From Spartobacteria bacterium (lineage in GTDB: Bacteria > Verrucomicrobiota > Verrucomicrobiia > Chthoniobacterales > UBA10450), in assembly GCA_003134785.1 (NCBI GenBank), contig PLCN01000011.1, forward strand, positions 93,246 through 157,245: a DNA stretch of 64,000 bases, written 5' to 3'. Below, piece after piece: positions 15,622-25,284 of this stretch. Position numbers and translations under genes: made by a program. Numbering within the stretch: position 1 is the stretch's first letter; every line of letters begins with the position of its first letter. The notes under the pieces are model-generated. The model saw nothing but the letters and a program-made list of their open reading frames with translations, did no database searches and was not told the origin of the DNA.

Positions 15622-18366
15622 CTAGAGATCAGTGAACGGGTCGCGTTTTGCGATCGTGCCGCCGGTACCCTGCTGCTCGATCAATTTTGCGATGAGACCG
15701 GTCCAGCCAGTTTGGTGGCTCGCGCCCAATCCCGCGCCGCTGTCGCCGTGGAAATATTCGTGGAACCAATACAAGTCGCGATCGTGTTCGGCCTCGAGGG
15801 CATCGCCACTAGCCCGCGCGAACGGACGTGCTCCGTTCCCATCGCGCAGCCAGAGCTTGATCAAACGATTCGATAATTGGTTCGCGATTCCATCGAGCGT
15901 TTCGTAGTGCCCGGACCCCGTCGGGCATTCCACTTTGAAATCGTCACCGTAGTAATGGTGAAACTTCTGGAGCGACTCGATCAGGAGATAATTGATCGGC
16001 AGCCAGATCGGCCCGCGCCAATTGGAATTGCCGCCGAAGATATTCGTTTGCGATTCGCCCGGATCGTAACTGACCACGCGATCGCCGCCCTCCTCATGCA
16101 GAACGTACGGATGCGCCCCGTGATATTTGCTGACGGAGCGAATGCCGTAATCGCTCAGAAATTCATCCGGATGAAGCATCCGGCGGAGCAGGCATTTCAT
16201 GCGATGGCCGCGCGTCAATGAAATGAGGCGGCGCTCGCCGGCGCCGGGTTCCTGCCAGCGCGAGATGAGGCTCGCGAGATCGGGACGATCGTTCAAATAC
16301 CATTCGAGGCGCTCCTTGAAGCCGGGCATCGCATCGAGCAGCTCGGGCTCGATCGTCTCCACCGCGAGCAGCGGCATCAATCCGACCAGCGAACGCACGC
16401 GCAACGGCAGGTAGCGATCGCCCGGCAGATGAAGCACGTCGTAATAAAATTCATCCGGTTCGTCCCACAGGCCGATGCCTTTTCCGCCGAGATTATTCAT
16501 GGCGCCGGCGATCCCGAGAAAATGCTCGAAGAATTTCGTGGCGATATTTTCGTAAACCGGATTGGCGCGCGCGAGCTCCAGCGCTATCCGCATCATGTTC
16601 AGGCAAAACATTCCCATCCAGCTAGTCCCGTCGCTTTGCTCGAGGTGTCCGCCATTCGGCAGCGGCGCGCTCCGGTCGAAAACTCCGATGTTATCGAGAC
16701 CGAGAAAGCCGCCCTCGAAAATATTCTTGCCCCCGAAATCTTTTCGATTCACCCACCAGGTGAAGCCGATCAGCAACTTGTGGAAAACGGTCTCGAGAAA
16801 ATCGCGATCGCCTTTGCCCGACTGCTTCTCCTCGATCTTGTAGACACGCCACGCGGCCCAGCCGATCACCGGCGGATTCACGTCGCCGAAGTTCCATTCG
16901 TACGCGGGCACCTGGCCGTTCGGATGCTGATACCATTCGCGCAAAATAATATCGAGCTGGGTTTTGGCGAAATCCGGATCAACCAGCGCGAGCGGCAGGC
17001 AATGGAACGCGAGATCCCACGCCGCATACCAGGGGTATTCCCACTTGTCCGGCATCGACATGACGCGCTCGTTGTAGAGATGGCGCCACTGGGAGTTGCG
17101 GCCGTGCTGGCGCTCCGGCGGCGGAGCCGGCTGGCCCGGATCGCCATCGAGCCAATGGTCGATGACGTAGTGATAAAATTGTTTCGACCAAAGCATGCCT
17201 GCCAGTGCCTGCCGATGGATGAGGCGGTGTTCCTCGCTCAAACAGGACGCTTCATGCGCCGCGTAGAATTGATCCGCCTCGCGCTTCCTTTCTCTGAAGA
17301 CGGAATCGAAATGCTCGAATGCCTCCTGGTCCAGGATCGAAACGCAAGTTGGCCGGGGCCTAATTCCAGGTTCGCCCGAAGTGTCCTCTTCGACCGCCTC
17401 TCCCACGCGGCCGAACCAGAGGCGCACCACGGCGCTCGCACCAGGCTCAATCGTGAAGGGGTAATGCGCGGCGGCCTTTGTTCCAACGCGTTCCGGATTC
17501 ACCGCGCCAGTTCGGCCATCGACAATGAAGTCGTTTATGCCGTCTTTGACGAATGGGCTTTTGTTCGGTGACGAGAAGAGCCGTTCGGTGTTGGTTTCGT
17601 TTTCGGTGAAGAGAAGATCGCGCGCGTCTTCGCAGTGAAGCTTATATTCACCGAGCCCTGTATGACTGGCCTGGATCGTGAGACAATGGCCGGCCAGATC
17701 GGAACTCGCTCGAAGAGCCGGCCGCCGATCGTCCCGTCCCCAGGACCAGGTATTCCGAAACCACAGCGTGGGCAGGATGTGAAGTTCCGCGGCTTCGGGG
17801 CCGCGATTCGTTGCGGTCACGCGGATAAAAAAATCGTCCGGATCCACCTTGGCGTATTCGAGTGAGATATCGAAGTAGCGGTGATCGCCCAGAATACCTG
17901 TGTCCCACAATTCAAATTCCGGCATCTGCTTCGGCCGGCCGTGATTTGCCGCCACCAGTTCTTCGTAGGGAAAGCGCGCTTGCGGATAGCGGTAGAGCAT
18001 CCGCATGTAGCTGTGCGTAGGGGTGCTATCCGTGTAGAAATAAACTTCTTTCACATCTTCGCCGTGAGAACCCTGCGGACCGGTCACGCCGAAGAGGCGT
18101 TCTTTCAAGATCGGGTCGCGGCCGTTCCAGAAGGCGAAGGCCAGGCAAAGTCGCTCCTTAAAATCCGAGATGCCGCCGATCCCATCTTCGCCCCAGCGGA
18201 AGGCGCGCGAACGCGCGTGATCGTGCGGAAAATAATTCCACGCGTCGCCGTTTGCGCTGTAATCCTCGCGGACCGTGCCCCAGGCCCGCTCTGCCAGATA
18301 AGGGCCCCACAGATGCCACCGCGCATCCACGCGATTCTCGGCCAGGCGCTCTAGTTCCGCGTTCAT
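15622..18366 (-). CDS. Glycoside hydrolase, GH63/MGH1-like glucosidase
   Basis: A 914-residue cytoplasmic protein without signal peptide, matching bacterial 'glucosidase' proteins of the GH63 type. The N-terminal beta-sandwich region carries RWHLWGPYLAERAWGTVRED; the C-terminal (alpha/alpha)6 barrel carries YPWYAAWDLAFHCLPLA, a stretch with the general-acid Asp expected in this clan, NRKDFGGKNIFEGGFLGLD, and FGGNSNWRGPIWLPINYLL. Members hydrolyse alpha-glucosides such as mannosylglycerate or glucosylglycerate-type solutes or alpha-glucans; the exact substrate cannot be told. ATG start; single gene, convergent with the frameshifted gene before it. Confidence 0.88.
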   Translation of the reverse strand: MNAELERLAENRVDARWHLWGPYLAERAWGTVREDYSANGDAWNYFPHDHARSRAFRWGEDGIGGISDFKERLCLAFAFWNGRDPILKERLFGVTGPQGSHGEDVKEVYFYTDSTPTHSYMRMLYRYPQARFPYEELVAANHGRPKQMPEFELWDTGILGDHRYFDISLEYAKVDPDDFFIRVTATNRGPEAAELHILPTLWFRNTWSWGRDDRRPALRASSDLAGHCLTIQASHTGLGEYKLHCEDARDLLFTENETNTERLFSSPNKSPFVKDGINDFIVDGRTGAVNPERVGTKAAAHYPFTIEPGASAVVRLWFGRVGEAVEEDTSGEPGIRPRPTCVSILDQEAFEHFDSVFRERKREADQFYAAHEASCLSEEHRLIHRQALAGMLWSKQFYHYVIDHWLDGDPGQPAPPPERQHGRNSQWRHLYNERVMSMPDKWEYPWYAAWDLAFHCLPLALVDPDFAKTQLDIILREWYQHPNGQVPAYEWNFGDVNPPVIGWAAWRVYKIEEKQSGKGDRDFLETVFHKLLIGFTWWVNRKDFGGKNIFEGGFLGLDNIGVFDRSAPLPNGGHLEQSDGTSWMGMFCLNMMRIALELARANPVYENIATKFFEHFLGIAGAMNNLGGKGIGLWDEPDEFYYDVLHLPGDRYLPLRVRSLVGLMPLLAVETIEPELLDAMPGFKERLEWYLNDRPDLASLISRWQEPGAGERRLISLTRGHRMKCLLRRMLHPDEFLSDYGIRSVSKYHGAHPYVLHEEGGDRVVSYDPGESQTNIFGGNSNWRGPIWLPINYLLIESLQKFHHYYGDDFKVECPTGSGHYETLDGIANQLSNRLIKLWLRDGNGARPFARASGDALEAEHDRDLYWFHEYFHGDSGAGLGASHQTGWTGLIAKLIEQQGTGGTIAKRDPFTDL

Positions 18367-18451
18367 TTCAGCCGAAGGGATAACGAACCGGGCTCAGCCT
18401 GTCGAACAGGAAGTCGCGGAATCGCGGTCGATGTGCCGACGAAATTTTGGA

Positions 18452-18829
18452 TTAGGATTTCTTCGCCCGATACTTCACCGCGTCGAAGCGTTTGAAATCA
18501 GCATCTTGCGTCCAAACGACCGCATGTTCGCTGCGGGCCGTTGCGATAATAATGCTGTCTGCCATCGGTAGTTTTTCGGAATCGCTTATTTTGGCCGCGT
18601 TGAAAGCAAGCCCGGCCGTCAGATCAATGATTCTCCCACGGTAAAGGATTGCCGAAGCCGCCAGAGCGGCCCTGTCATCCCGCTGTTGCCGGACGCGCTT
18701 GTAAACTTCGAAGAGCACGATGGTTGGCACGATCAACTCGCGCTGGTTTTCGATCGCGGCCGCGAAGAAAGAGGCGTTGGGCCCATCGGCGAAGTACTCC
18801 AGCCACGCGGAGGAATCGACGAGATTCAC
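18452..18829 (-). CDS. vapC: PIN-domain ribonuclease toxin (VapC family)
   Basis: A 125-residue PIN-domain protein. Acidic active-site residues are in place: Asp in NLVDSSAW (residue 5), Glu in FEVYKR (near 41), Asp in MADSIII (near 91) and Asp in TQDADF (near 109). VapC toxins cleave tRNA or rRNA. GTG start overlaps the antitoxin stop by 4 bases (GTGA), the usual toxin-antitoxin arrangement. Confidence 0.9.
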   Translation of the reverse strand: MNLVDSSAWLEYFADGPNASFFAAAIENQRELIVPTIVLFEVYKRVRQQRDDRAALAASAILYRGRIIDLTAGLAFNAAKISDSEKLPMADSIIIATARSEHAVVWTQDADFKRFDAVKYRAKKS

Positions 18830-19032
18830 ACGCGATCATTCTCGCGCGGAACATTGGTATCGATGCCCGTGAGAAATCCTCGCATTTGCCGGGCCGTGCG
18901 TACCGGCAGCAGCTCGATATGTCCATCATGCTCAATGACGTTGAAGACGTTGCCCGGTTTTAGCTTCATCGACGATCGAACTGCTTTCGGAATAACGACC
19001 TGGAATTTTGGAGAGAGTGTTGTCCGTGTCAT
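18826..19032 (-). CDS. vapB: AbrB/MazE-type antitoxin
   Basis: A 68-residue SpoVT/AbrB-fold DNA-binding protein (TTLSPKFQVVIPKAVR, then LKPGNVFNVIEHDGHIEL), with a C-terminal tail that would block the toxin. It should bind its own promoter together with VapC. ATG start; precedes and overlaps vapC. Confidence 0.88.
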   Translation of the reverse strand: MTRTTLSPKFQVVIPKAVRSSMKLKPGNVFNVIEHDGHIELLPVRTARQMRGFLTGIDTNVPRENDRV

Positions 19033-19111
19033 AGATCGATAGGTCAGTCGTAAAACGGTAGCACGATCGATACCCCAAACAAGGCTGTGCGGCGTGAATC
19101 GAAAAGTTGAA

Positions 19112-20707
19112 TCACTCCCACTCGATTGTGCTCGGCGGCTTGCTCGAGATGTCGTAGCAGACGCGGTTAACGCCTTTGACTTCGTTGATGATGCGGCTGG
19201 AAATCCGCGCGAGCAATTCGTAGGGCAACCGGACCCAATCCGCCGTCATGCCGTCCTGACTTTCCACCACCCGGAGCGCGATCGTGTTTTCATACGTGCG
19301 CTGATCGCCCATCACGCCGACCGAGCGCACCGGCAGCAGAACCGCGAACGATTGCCAGACGCGATAATACCAGTCGGACGCTTTCATTTCGCTCACGACG
19401 ATGGTATCGGCATCGCGCAAAATCCGGAGCCGTTCCGGCGTCACTTCGCCCAGGATTCGCACCGCCAGTCCCGGACCGGGGAACGGCTGGCGATAAACGA
19501 TCTCTTTCGGCAACCCAAGCTGTAATCCCGCCTGCCGCACTTCGTCTTTGAATAATTGCCGAACTGGTTCGACCAGCTCGAAGTGCATCTTCTCCGGCAA
19601 CCCGCCGACGTTGTGATGGCTTTTGATCACGTGCGCCGGGTTTCCTCCGATCGCGACGCTCTCGATCACGTCCGGATAAAGCGTGCCTTGCGCGAGGAAG
19701 TGGTAGCCGCCGTGTTCGGCCGATCCGTTGGCCTTGTCTTCCGCGAGTAGTTCCTCCGTTGCGTGCTCGAACACTTTTACGAATTCGTTGCCGATAATTT
19801 TCCGTTTCGTCTCCGGATCGGTCACGCCTTCCAGCAATTTGAGAAACCGATCCGCCGCTTCCACGTATTTGAGCCGCACGTGAAAGTTCTCCTCGAAAAC
19901 TCGCTGGACCATTTCTTCTTCGCGCGAGCGCAGCAGTCCGTTGTTGACGAAGATGCAGGTGAGCTGGTCGCCGATCGCCTTGTGCAAAAGGGCTGCCGTG
20001 ACCGACGAATCGACGCCGCCGCTGAGCCCGAGCACCACTTTTTGATCGCCCACTTGTCGCCGCACTCGTTCGCACGCTTCCTCGATGAACGAGCCCATCG
20101 TCCAATCCATCGCGCAGCCGCAAATGTGAAAAACGAAATTCTGGAGGATCTCTTTCCCGCGCGGTGTGTGCGCGACTTCAGGATGAAATTGCAGTCCGTA
20201 AAGTTTTCGCTCGGCATCTTCGATCGCGGCGAAGGCTGAGTTTTCCGTATGCGCCGCCGTCCGAAATCCTTTCGGCATGGCCGTGACCTTGTCGCCGTGG
20301 CTGCTCCAGATGTCGATCTGTTCGCCGATGCCGTCGAAAAGTTTCGACCCATTCGAGACGTGCAGCATACCGGCGCCGTATTCGCGTCGCGCGCTGAATT
20401 CCACCTGGCCGCCGAGATGATGTGCCATCAACTGCATCCCGTAGCAAATTCCCAGCACGGGAATGCCGAGGGAAAAAATCTTCGGGTCGACCTGCGGCGC
20501 GCGCTCGTCGTAGACACTCGCCGGCCCGCCCGAGAGCACGATGCCTTTCGGTTTTAGCTCCGCGACTTCCTCGGCCCCGATATCGAAGTGAACGATCTCC
20601 GAGTAAACCTGGCACTCGCGAATGCGCCGCGCGATGACCTGCGTGTACTGCGACCCGAAATCGAGGATGAGAATCTTGGAATGAGCGGAGGGCGCGGCAG
20701 TCTTCAC
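19112..20707 (-). CDS. guaA: GMP synthase (glutamine-hydrolysing)
   Basis: Converts XMP to GMP using glutamine and ATP, last step of GMP synthesis. The 531 residues carry the class I amidotransferase domain (Cys in LGICYGMQL near 93, His/Glu in FHPEVAHT near 180), the ATP-pyrophosphatase loop [10 protein letters not shown] near 233, and the C-terminal dimerisation domain ending KPPSTIEWE, as in the whole family. GTG start lies 3 bases after a small lipoprotein gene, so the two are likely cotranscribed. Confidence 0.97.
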   Translation of the reverse strand: MKTAAPSAHSKILILDFGSQYTQVIARRIRECQVYSEIVHFDIGAEEVAELKPKGIVLSGGPASVYDERAPQVDPKIFSLGIPVLGICYGMQLMAHHLGGQVEFSARREYGAGMLHVSNGSKLFDGIGEQIDIWSSHGDKVTAMPKGFRTAAHTENSAFAAIEDAERKLYGLQFHPEVAHTPRGKEILQNFVFHICGCAMDWTMGSFIEEACERVRRQVGDQKVVLGLSGGVDSSVTAALLHKAIGDQLTCIFVNNGLLRSREEEMVQRVFEENFHVRLKYVEAADRFLKLLEGVTDPETKRKIIGNEFVKVFEHATEELLAEDKANGSAEHGGYHFLAQGTLYPDVIESVAIGGNPAHVIKSHHNVGGLPEKMHFELVEPVRQLFKDEVRQAGLQLGLPKEIVYRQPFPGPGLAVRILGEVTPERLRILRDADTIVVSEMKASDWYYRVWQSFAVLLPVRSVGVMGDQRTYENTIALRVVESQDGMTADWVRLPYELLARISSRIINEVKGVNRVCYDISSKPPSTIEWE

Positions 20708-20710
20708 GGG

Positions 20711-20908
20711 TCAGGGATGCGAATCCGATACCGAAGGTTTGATGTAGGGATCGTCAGTGTGATCCATCGGGCCGAGTGTTCCTTCTCCTCGTATGCCGCG
20801 CTGGAATTTTTCACTCGCTTCCTGCGCGGGCGGTTTCTCGAGTGGATCGGCGCAAGCACCCAACAGGATCGCGCTCGCGATGCAAAAGGCGGCGGAGAGG
20901 GCTTTCAA
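20711..20908 (-). CDS. Small lipoprotein upstream of guaA
   Basis: A 65-residue product with a lipoprotein signal peptide (MKALSAAFCIASAILLGAC, lipid Cys at 19) and a short, polar, Pro-rich mature part with no recognised domain. It ends 3 bases before the guaA start; a tight linkage whose meaning is unclear. Confidence 0.7.
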   Translation of the reverse strand: MKALSAAFCIASAILLGACADPLEKPPAQEASEKFQRGIRGEGTLGPMDHTDDPYIKPSVSDSHP

Positions 20909-21048
20909 GCATTGAGAATAAGGGGAGCGGCAATCCTTGGCAAGCGAGGAGTGACGAGTGACCAGTGACTATTGACGAGTTTTGAAATGCGACGCCGTGG
21001 GATCTCTCTTTACTTGTCAGGCGCCACACGTGACTCGTCACTTCCCCA

Positions 21049-21621
21049 ATGATTGATTCCGAAGTCTTGCTCCAGGGATACCGGCTCGGCGTCTTTCCCA
21101 TGGCGATGGATGACGGCGAGATCGAATGGTTCTCGCCCGACCCGCGTGCGATTCTTCCGCTCGATGGATTCCATGTGCCGCACACATTGGAGCGGATCGT
21201 GCGCAAGAAGAGTTTCGAAATCCGAATCAACAGTTCGTTCGCCGAAGTGATGAAAGAGTGCGCGCAGCGCGCCGAGACCTGGATCAACGCCGAGATCATC
21301 GAAAGCTACACGCGCTTGCATCAGCACGGCCACGCCCACTCCGTCGAAGCCTGGCAGAATGATCAGCTCGCCGGCGGTCTTTACGGCGTCGCGATCGGCG
21401 GCGCATTTTTTGGCGAGTCGATGTTTCATCATGTGCGCGACGCCTCCAAGATTGCGCTGCTCGGCCTCGTGGAAAGATTGCGGCAGCGACGCTTCACGCT
21501 CCTCGACACTCAATGGCTCACGCCGCACCTGGCGAAATTCGGTGCCATCGAAATCCCGCGTGCCCGATATCTCCACCTTCTGAACACCGCCGCGAATCTT
21601 TCGCGACGTTTTATAGAATGA
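21049..21621 (+). CDS. aat: Leucyl/phenylalanyl-tRNA-protein transferase
   Basis: Adds Leu or Phe from aminoacyl-tRNA to N-terminal Arg/Lys of proteins, marking them for ClpS/ClpAP-type degradation (N-end rule). The 190-residue protein is close to the minimal family size; characteristic blocks are YRLGVFPMA, WFSPDPRAILPLD, SVEAWQNDQLAGGLYGVAIG, FFGESMFH and LLDTQWLTPHLAKFGAIEI. ATG start. A tRNA-Phe gene lies 170 bases downstream. Confidence 0.95.
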   Translation: MIDSEVLLQGYRLGVFPMAMDDGEIEWFSPDPRAILPLDGFHVPHTLERIVRKKSFEIRINSSFAEVMKECAQRAETWINAEIIESYTRLHQHGHAHSVEAWQNDQLAGGLYGVAIGGAFFGESMFHHVRDASKIALLGLVERLRQRRFTLLDTQWLTPHLAKFGAIEIPRARYLHLLNTAANLSRRFIE

Positions 21622-21628
21622 TCCTACC

Positions 21629-21692
21629 AAGGAGGGGCGGTTACAAACCGCCCTTTTCGAACCTGTGGGCGGTTTGTAAACTGCCCCTCCTT
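21629..21692. repeat. Imperfect inverted repeat after aat
   Basis: Arms 21629-21653 (AAGGAGGGGCGGTTACAAAC...) and 21667-21692 pair with one mismatch and one bulge around a 13-base loop. The long GC-rich hairpin directly after aat may act as a transcription stop or is a REP-like element. Confidence 0.7.
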
Positions 21693-21789
21693 GATCTCGC
21701 AATCGACGCGGTCTAAACAGCAGGCGCGCGATCAACGACTCCGTTTCTCCCTTGCCCCTTCGACGTATTTTTGCATAGTGCACGCGCGC

Positions 21790-21865
<76 letters not shown>

Positions 21866-21934
21866 CTTTTTCTGGAGCGGAAGGCGTGCTCGCCACTCCG
21901 AAACACAGCGAAGGCGATCGCCTGCGTTCGCTCG

Positions 21935-22399
21935 TCACCGTCCGAGAAGTCGCGGATCGAATTCGTAATCGATCGGTGCCGCAATGCGGATGCGTTTGAA
22001 GTCCGGATGCTCCGGATTCAACAGGAAGTTTCTGTCATCAGGGCTGATTGCACTCGGCACGGCGAGAATCGCGGAGCGCTGCTCTCGGACCCAGCGATCG
22101 CCGATCGCGACCGTCTCCTCAGGCGGAGGAGAGGTTCTCCAGTTCCTCGGCCATTTCTTAATCGGAAGGTCTTCCATGAGACTATCGGGCCATTCCAAGC
22201 GAAAGGCTTTGTATTTCTCCGAGAGAAGCAACGGAACGGTGTGAACGAAAATCTCTAGCGCGGCCGTTGATTGGTGTTCGCTGACGTAAACGATGCGGAC
22301 TCCGACGGAACTCCAGCGCCCACCATTGCGCCAGGCGCCTTCGCCGGAAAAGGCGGTGTTTGCTCGAGTCGCTCGGACAATCCGCCAAGCCGACACCAT
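21935..22399 (-). CDS. RES-domain toxin (NAD+ phosphorylase family)
   Basis: A 154-residue RES protein; the family degrades NAD+ by phosphorolysis and stops growth when not bound by its antitoxin. The typical opening GGRWSSVGVRIVYVSEH with a following ALEIFVH block is present (Arg and Glu/Tyr of the active pocket). The start overlaps the antitoxin stop (ATGA). It lies 70 bases downstream of and convergent with tRNA-Phe. Confidence 0.88.
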   Translation of the reverse strand: MVSAWRIVRATRANTAFSGEGAWRNGGRWSSVGVRIVYVSEHQSTAALEIFVHTVPLLLSEKYKAFRLEWPDSLMEDLPIKKWPRNWRTSPPPEETVAIGDRWVREQRSAILAVPSAISPDDRNFLLNPEHPDFKRIRIAAPIDYEFDPRLLGR

Positions 22400-22815
22400 C
22401 AGGAATAAACGCCGTAGTCGATGCGTCCCAATAATTTCTCGACTTCACGCGCGCCAATTTCCGTCTCGGCGTAATCCAGCGGAATGGCGCCGCCGAGTCC
22501 CCGCTGCGGGTGTTTCAACCACGCCCTGGCTTTGTCGATGTTGCCAAATATTTCCACCGCCTGCTGGAGCAATCGAGCGAAGCGCGTCACTTTATCTGAT
22601 TCAACCGGTGACAATCGTCCTGAGACCTTGCGCCGTTGCAGGGTCGATCGCGAGATCGAAAGTTTTCCGGCCAACTGCTCGAGCGGCAGGTCGATGCTGG
22701 TTCGCAACGTCTCGAGTTCACGGAAAGGAAATCCATTCTGAATGCGACGAATTACTTCATGCGGATGGTTTTTTTTGGGCGAGACAGGCTTCTTTTCCAA
22801 GATTGGAGTCTTCAT
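22399..22815 (-). CDS. Xre/MbcA/ParS-type antitoxin of the RES module
   Basis: A 138-residue partner of RES toxins: an N-terminal Xre-like helix-turn-helix (about 40-85; LEQLAGKLSISRSTLQRRK) and a C-terminal MbcA/ParS toxin-binding domain (DUF2384; AVEIFGNIDKARAWLKHPQRGLGG is split across 100-125). ATG at 22815 is chosen because a GGTGGAG ribosome-binding site precedes it; the frame runs on to 22974 but through the promoter/operator region. Should repress its own operon at the palindrome just upstream. Confidence 0.88.
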   Translation of the reverse strand: MKTPILEKKPVSPKKNHPHEVIRRIQNGFPFRELETLRTSIDLPLEQLAGKLSISRSTLQRRKVSGRLSPVESDKVTRFARLLQQAVEIFGNIDKARAWLKHPQRGLGGAIPLDYAETEIGAREVEKLLGRIDYGVYS

Positions 22816-22836
22816 ACGTTTAGCTCCACCGGTTTC

Positions 22837-22876
22837 AATTGACACAATATGATGCTTCAAGTGAACAGTGTCAATT
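22837..22876 (-). promoter_or_regulatory. Promoter and palindromic operator of the RES/Xre module
   Basis: AATTGACAC (22837-22845) and GTGTCAATT (22868-22876) are perfect inverted arms whose centres are 31 bases (three helix turns) apart. On the minus strand a TTGACA -35 box (22874-22869) and a CATATT -10 box (22851-22846) are 17 bases apart, so one arm covers the -35 and the other lies just after the -10. This is the expected layout for antitoxin autorepression. Confidence 0.65.
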
Positions 22877-22976
22877 CCCAATCGGATAGTGCGGTTGACG
22901 CAGTCCGTGCCGCAAACCCAAAGTGAAACGACGCTTGGCACAACCGCCACGCAACCTTTATTGATCGTTAACACCC

Positions 22977-24434
22977 GTGAGCATTGAACCAGTTCAGATT
23001 CGAAATTTTATCGACGACCGATTTGTTGAGCCGGTTGGTGGAAAGTATCTCGACAACATCGAGCCGGCGACGGGAAAGGCATATTCGCAGGTTCCGGACA
23101 GCGACAGTCGCGATGTCGAGTTGGCCGTTGCTGCCGCCGAGAAGGCGTTCGGGGATTGGTCTCGGACACCGGCGATGGATCGATCTGGCATCCTGCTGCG
23201 CATCTCCGACCTGATCGAGCGCGATCTCGAGAAGTTCGCGCGAGCGGAGTCGATCGACACCGGCAAGCCGCTCTCTCTCGCGCGCGGGCTCGACATTCCG
23301 CGGGCCGCGAGCAATTTCCGCTTTTTCGCGACCGCGATTCTGCACACCGAAAACGAAGCGCACGTCACCGATGGCATCGCCTTCAACTACACGCTGCGGC
23401 AACCGCGCGGCATCGCCGGATTGATTTCGCCGTGGAACCTGCCGCTCTACCTGTTGAGCTGGAAGATCGCGCCCGCGATCGCGTGCGGAAACACGGCCGT
23501 TGCCAAACCGAGCGAGCTGACGCCGATGACGGCCCACTTGTTGTGCGAAATTTGTCGGGAAGCCGGGCTGCCAAACGGCGTGCTCAATGTTGTACACGGC
23601 ACGGGACCGAATGTCGGCGCCGCAATCACCGCGCATCCGAAGATCGGCACCATTTCATTCACCGGCGGGACAGTCACGGGACGCAAAGTGGCCGAAACCT
23701 GCGCGCCGATGTTCAAGAAAGTTTCGCTGGAGCTGGGCGGGAAGAATCCGAATATCGTCTTCGCGGACGCCGATCAGAACGCGGCCATCGCCGGCAGTTT
23801 GCGATCATCGTTCGCAAATCAGGGACAGGTCTGTCTCTGCGGTTCGCGCGTTTTTGTCGAACGTTCGGCCTATCCCGAATTCGTCGAGCGTTTCGTTGCG
23901 GCAGCGTCGAAGCTGAAAATCGGCGACCCGCTCGAAGCCGCGACCGATCAAGGCGCGATCGTATCGAAGACGCAGCTCGACAAGGTGAAGTTTTATGTCG
24001 ATCTCGCGAAGCAGGAAGGCGGAAAGATCGTGCTGGGCGGCTCGACGCCGAAGTCGATTAATGAGCGTTGCGAGACAGGTTATTTTTTCCCGCCGACGGT
24101 CATCACCGATTTGCCGGTCTCATGCCGCGTCAACCGCGAAGAAATCTTCGGCCCGGTCGTCACCATCACTCCCTTCGACAACGAAGAAGAAGTCATCGGC
24201 TACGCTAACGACAACGAATACGGTCTGGCCTCGAGCGTATGGACTCAGAACCTGAATCGCGCGCATCGGGTCGCGGAGAAAATTCACACTGGAACAGTAT
24301 GGGTAAACTGTTGGCTCGTGCGCGATCTGCGCGTTCCTTTCGGCGGCATGAAACAAAGCGGGGTCGGCCGCGAAGGCGGCGACGAAGCGCTCCGCTTCTT
24401 CACCGAGCCAAAGAACGTCTGCATTGCGAAGTAA
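22977..24434 (+). CDS. Aldehyde dehydrogenase, ALDH8 / (hydroxy/amino)muconic semialdehyde type
   Basis: NAD-dependent dehydrogenase of 485 residues. Catalytic residues are Glu252 in LELGGKNP and Cys286 in NQGQVCLCGSR; the Cys-Leu-Cys context and NFRFFATAILH block resemble 2-aminomuconic and 2-hydroxymuconic semialdehyde dehydrogenases (ALDH8). Such an enzyme would act just after the 3-hydroxyanthranilate dioxygenase and decarboxylase found at 37.9-39.7 kb, but those are on a separate transcript. Alternative substrates such as retinal or betaine aldehyde cannot be excluded. GTG start at 22977; divergent from the RES module. Confidence 0.85.
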   Translation: MSIEPVQIRNFIDDRFVEPVGGKYLDNIEPATGKAYSQVPDSDSRDVELAVAAAEKAFGDWSRTPAMDRSGILLRISDLIERDLEKFARAESIDTGKPLSLARGLDIPRAASNFRFFATAILHTENEAHVTDGIAFNYTLRQPRGIAGLISPWNLPLYLLSWKIAPAIACGNTAVAKPSELTPMTAHLLCEICREAGLPNGVLNVVHGTGPNVGAAITAHPKIGTISFTGGTVTGRKVAETCAPMFKKVSLELGGKNPNIVFADADQNAAIAGSLRSSFANQGQVCLCGSRVFVERSAYPEFVERFVAAASKLKIGDPLEAATDQGAIVSKTQLDKVKFYVDLAKQEGGKIVLGGSTPKSINERCETGYFFPPTVITDLPVSCRVNREEIFGPVVTITPFDNEEEVIGYANDNEYGLASSVWTQNLNRAHRVAEKIHTGTVWVNCWLVRDLRVPFGGMKQSGVGREGGDEALRFFTEPKNVCIAK

Positions 24435-24450
24435 GGTTAGCGCGAACCTT
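24433..24450. terminator. Short hairpin between convergent genes
   Basis: AAGGTT (24433-24438) and AACCTT (24445-24450) form a 6-bp stem over AGCGCG, overlapping the ALDH stop codon and 5 bases from the stop of the convergent hydrolase. Possible weak two-way terminator. Confidence 0.35.
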
Positions 24451-24455
24451 CAGCC

Positions 24456-25202
24456 TCATTTCTTTGCGGGATGCTGGCGAAAAAACTCTACGGCCGCTGC
24501 GCGCACTTCGGTCATGGCGGCGGCACTGAAGACGTGTCCTTCTCCTGGAAAGAACCGAGTTTTGACGATCCCGCCGCGCTGATGCAAGACCGCCAGCAGC
24601 GGCCGTGCGTATTTCTGGAATGGCACGCGGGCGTCCTCTTCTCCATGCACTATCAAAACGGGCGGCATCTGTTTGATGCGTTCGGTTTTGCCATTCCAAA
24701 TTCCTCCGGCGTGTTCGACCTCCGCGCCGACCGCTGGATTGTCTGAGGCCGCGGCCAGCGCCAGGAAACCGCCGAGGGAGTAGCCATAAATTCCGATGGG
24801 CAATCCGTTCGCGTTGTCCTGCTGCACGAACTTGATCGCGTCACGGACGGTTTCGAGCCAGGCCGGGAAGTTCTTTTGCATGCCGGCGTCGAAGCCAAAG
24901 ATCGTGCCGGTCCGGTTGAAATAATGGAGGAGATAAACCGTGTGGCCGGACTCCGCCAATTGACGAGCGACGCGACGCATTTCAGGTCCGTCCAGCAGAG
25001 TTCCTCCGGCGCCATGCAGAACCAGAATCGCGGGCCGCTTGGCGGTTTGCGACGCTTCGTACTTATCGATGCGGATGCGATGGCCACCGCTTTGCATCGA
25101 GATTTTTGAAACTGTTAGATGATTGGAATCCGCGGCAAATGTCATACAGGGGCCGAAACAGAGAAGAAGGAGCGCGATAGCCGCGAGGCTGGGTTTCGTC
25201 AT
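24456..25202 (-). CDS. Exported alpha/beta hydrolase (dienelactone-hydrolase-like)
   Basis: A 248-residue protein with a signal peptide (about 1-23, ending TFAAD) and an alpha/beta-hydrolase fold: oxyanion region VLHGAGG, nucleophile elbow GYSLGG (Ser near 140), Asp in HGEEDARV and His in GEGHVF. ATG at 25202 starts the signal peptide; the frame upstream is not needed. Substrate unknown; cleavage of esters or carbohydrate-linked acyl groups is plausible. It is convergent with the ALDH gene, not an operon partner. Confidence 0.8.
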   Translation of the reverse strand: MTKPSLAAIALLLLCFGPCMTFAADSNHLTVSKISMQSGGHRIRIDKYEASQTAKRPAILVLHGAGGTLLDGPEMRRVARQLAESGHTVYLLHYFNRTGTIFGFDAGMQKNFPAWLETVRDAIKFVQQDNANGLPIGIYGYSLGGFLALAAASDNPAVGAEVEHAGGIWNGKTERIKQMPPVLIVHGEEDARVPFQKYARPLLAVLHQRGGIVKTRFFPGEGHVFSAAAMTEVRAAAVEFFRQHPAKK

Positions 25203-25284
25203 GGAAACGCGACGTTCGTGTGTCGTAAAACGGAAGCAACCCACCCGCGGAAATTTGTCGTGCGGGATGGTCCTGCTTTTGGGG

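Noticed and set aside
16429..17571. 380-codon plus-strand frame inside the glucosidase gene
   Set aside because: Entirely antisense to conserved GH63-like sequence with no recognisable domain.
20940..21046. GTGACGAGT / ACTCGTCAC repeats between the guaA lipoprotein and aat
   Set aside because: Short, degenerate and similar to low-complexity intergenic text elsewhere (43640-43670); not enough to call an operator or mobile element.
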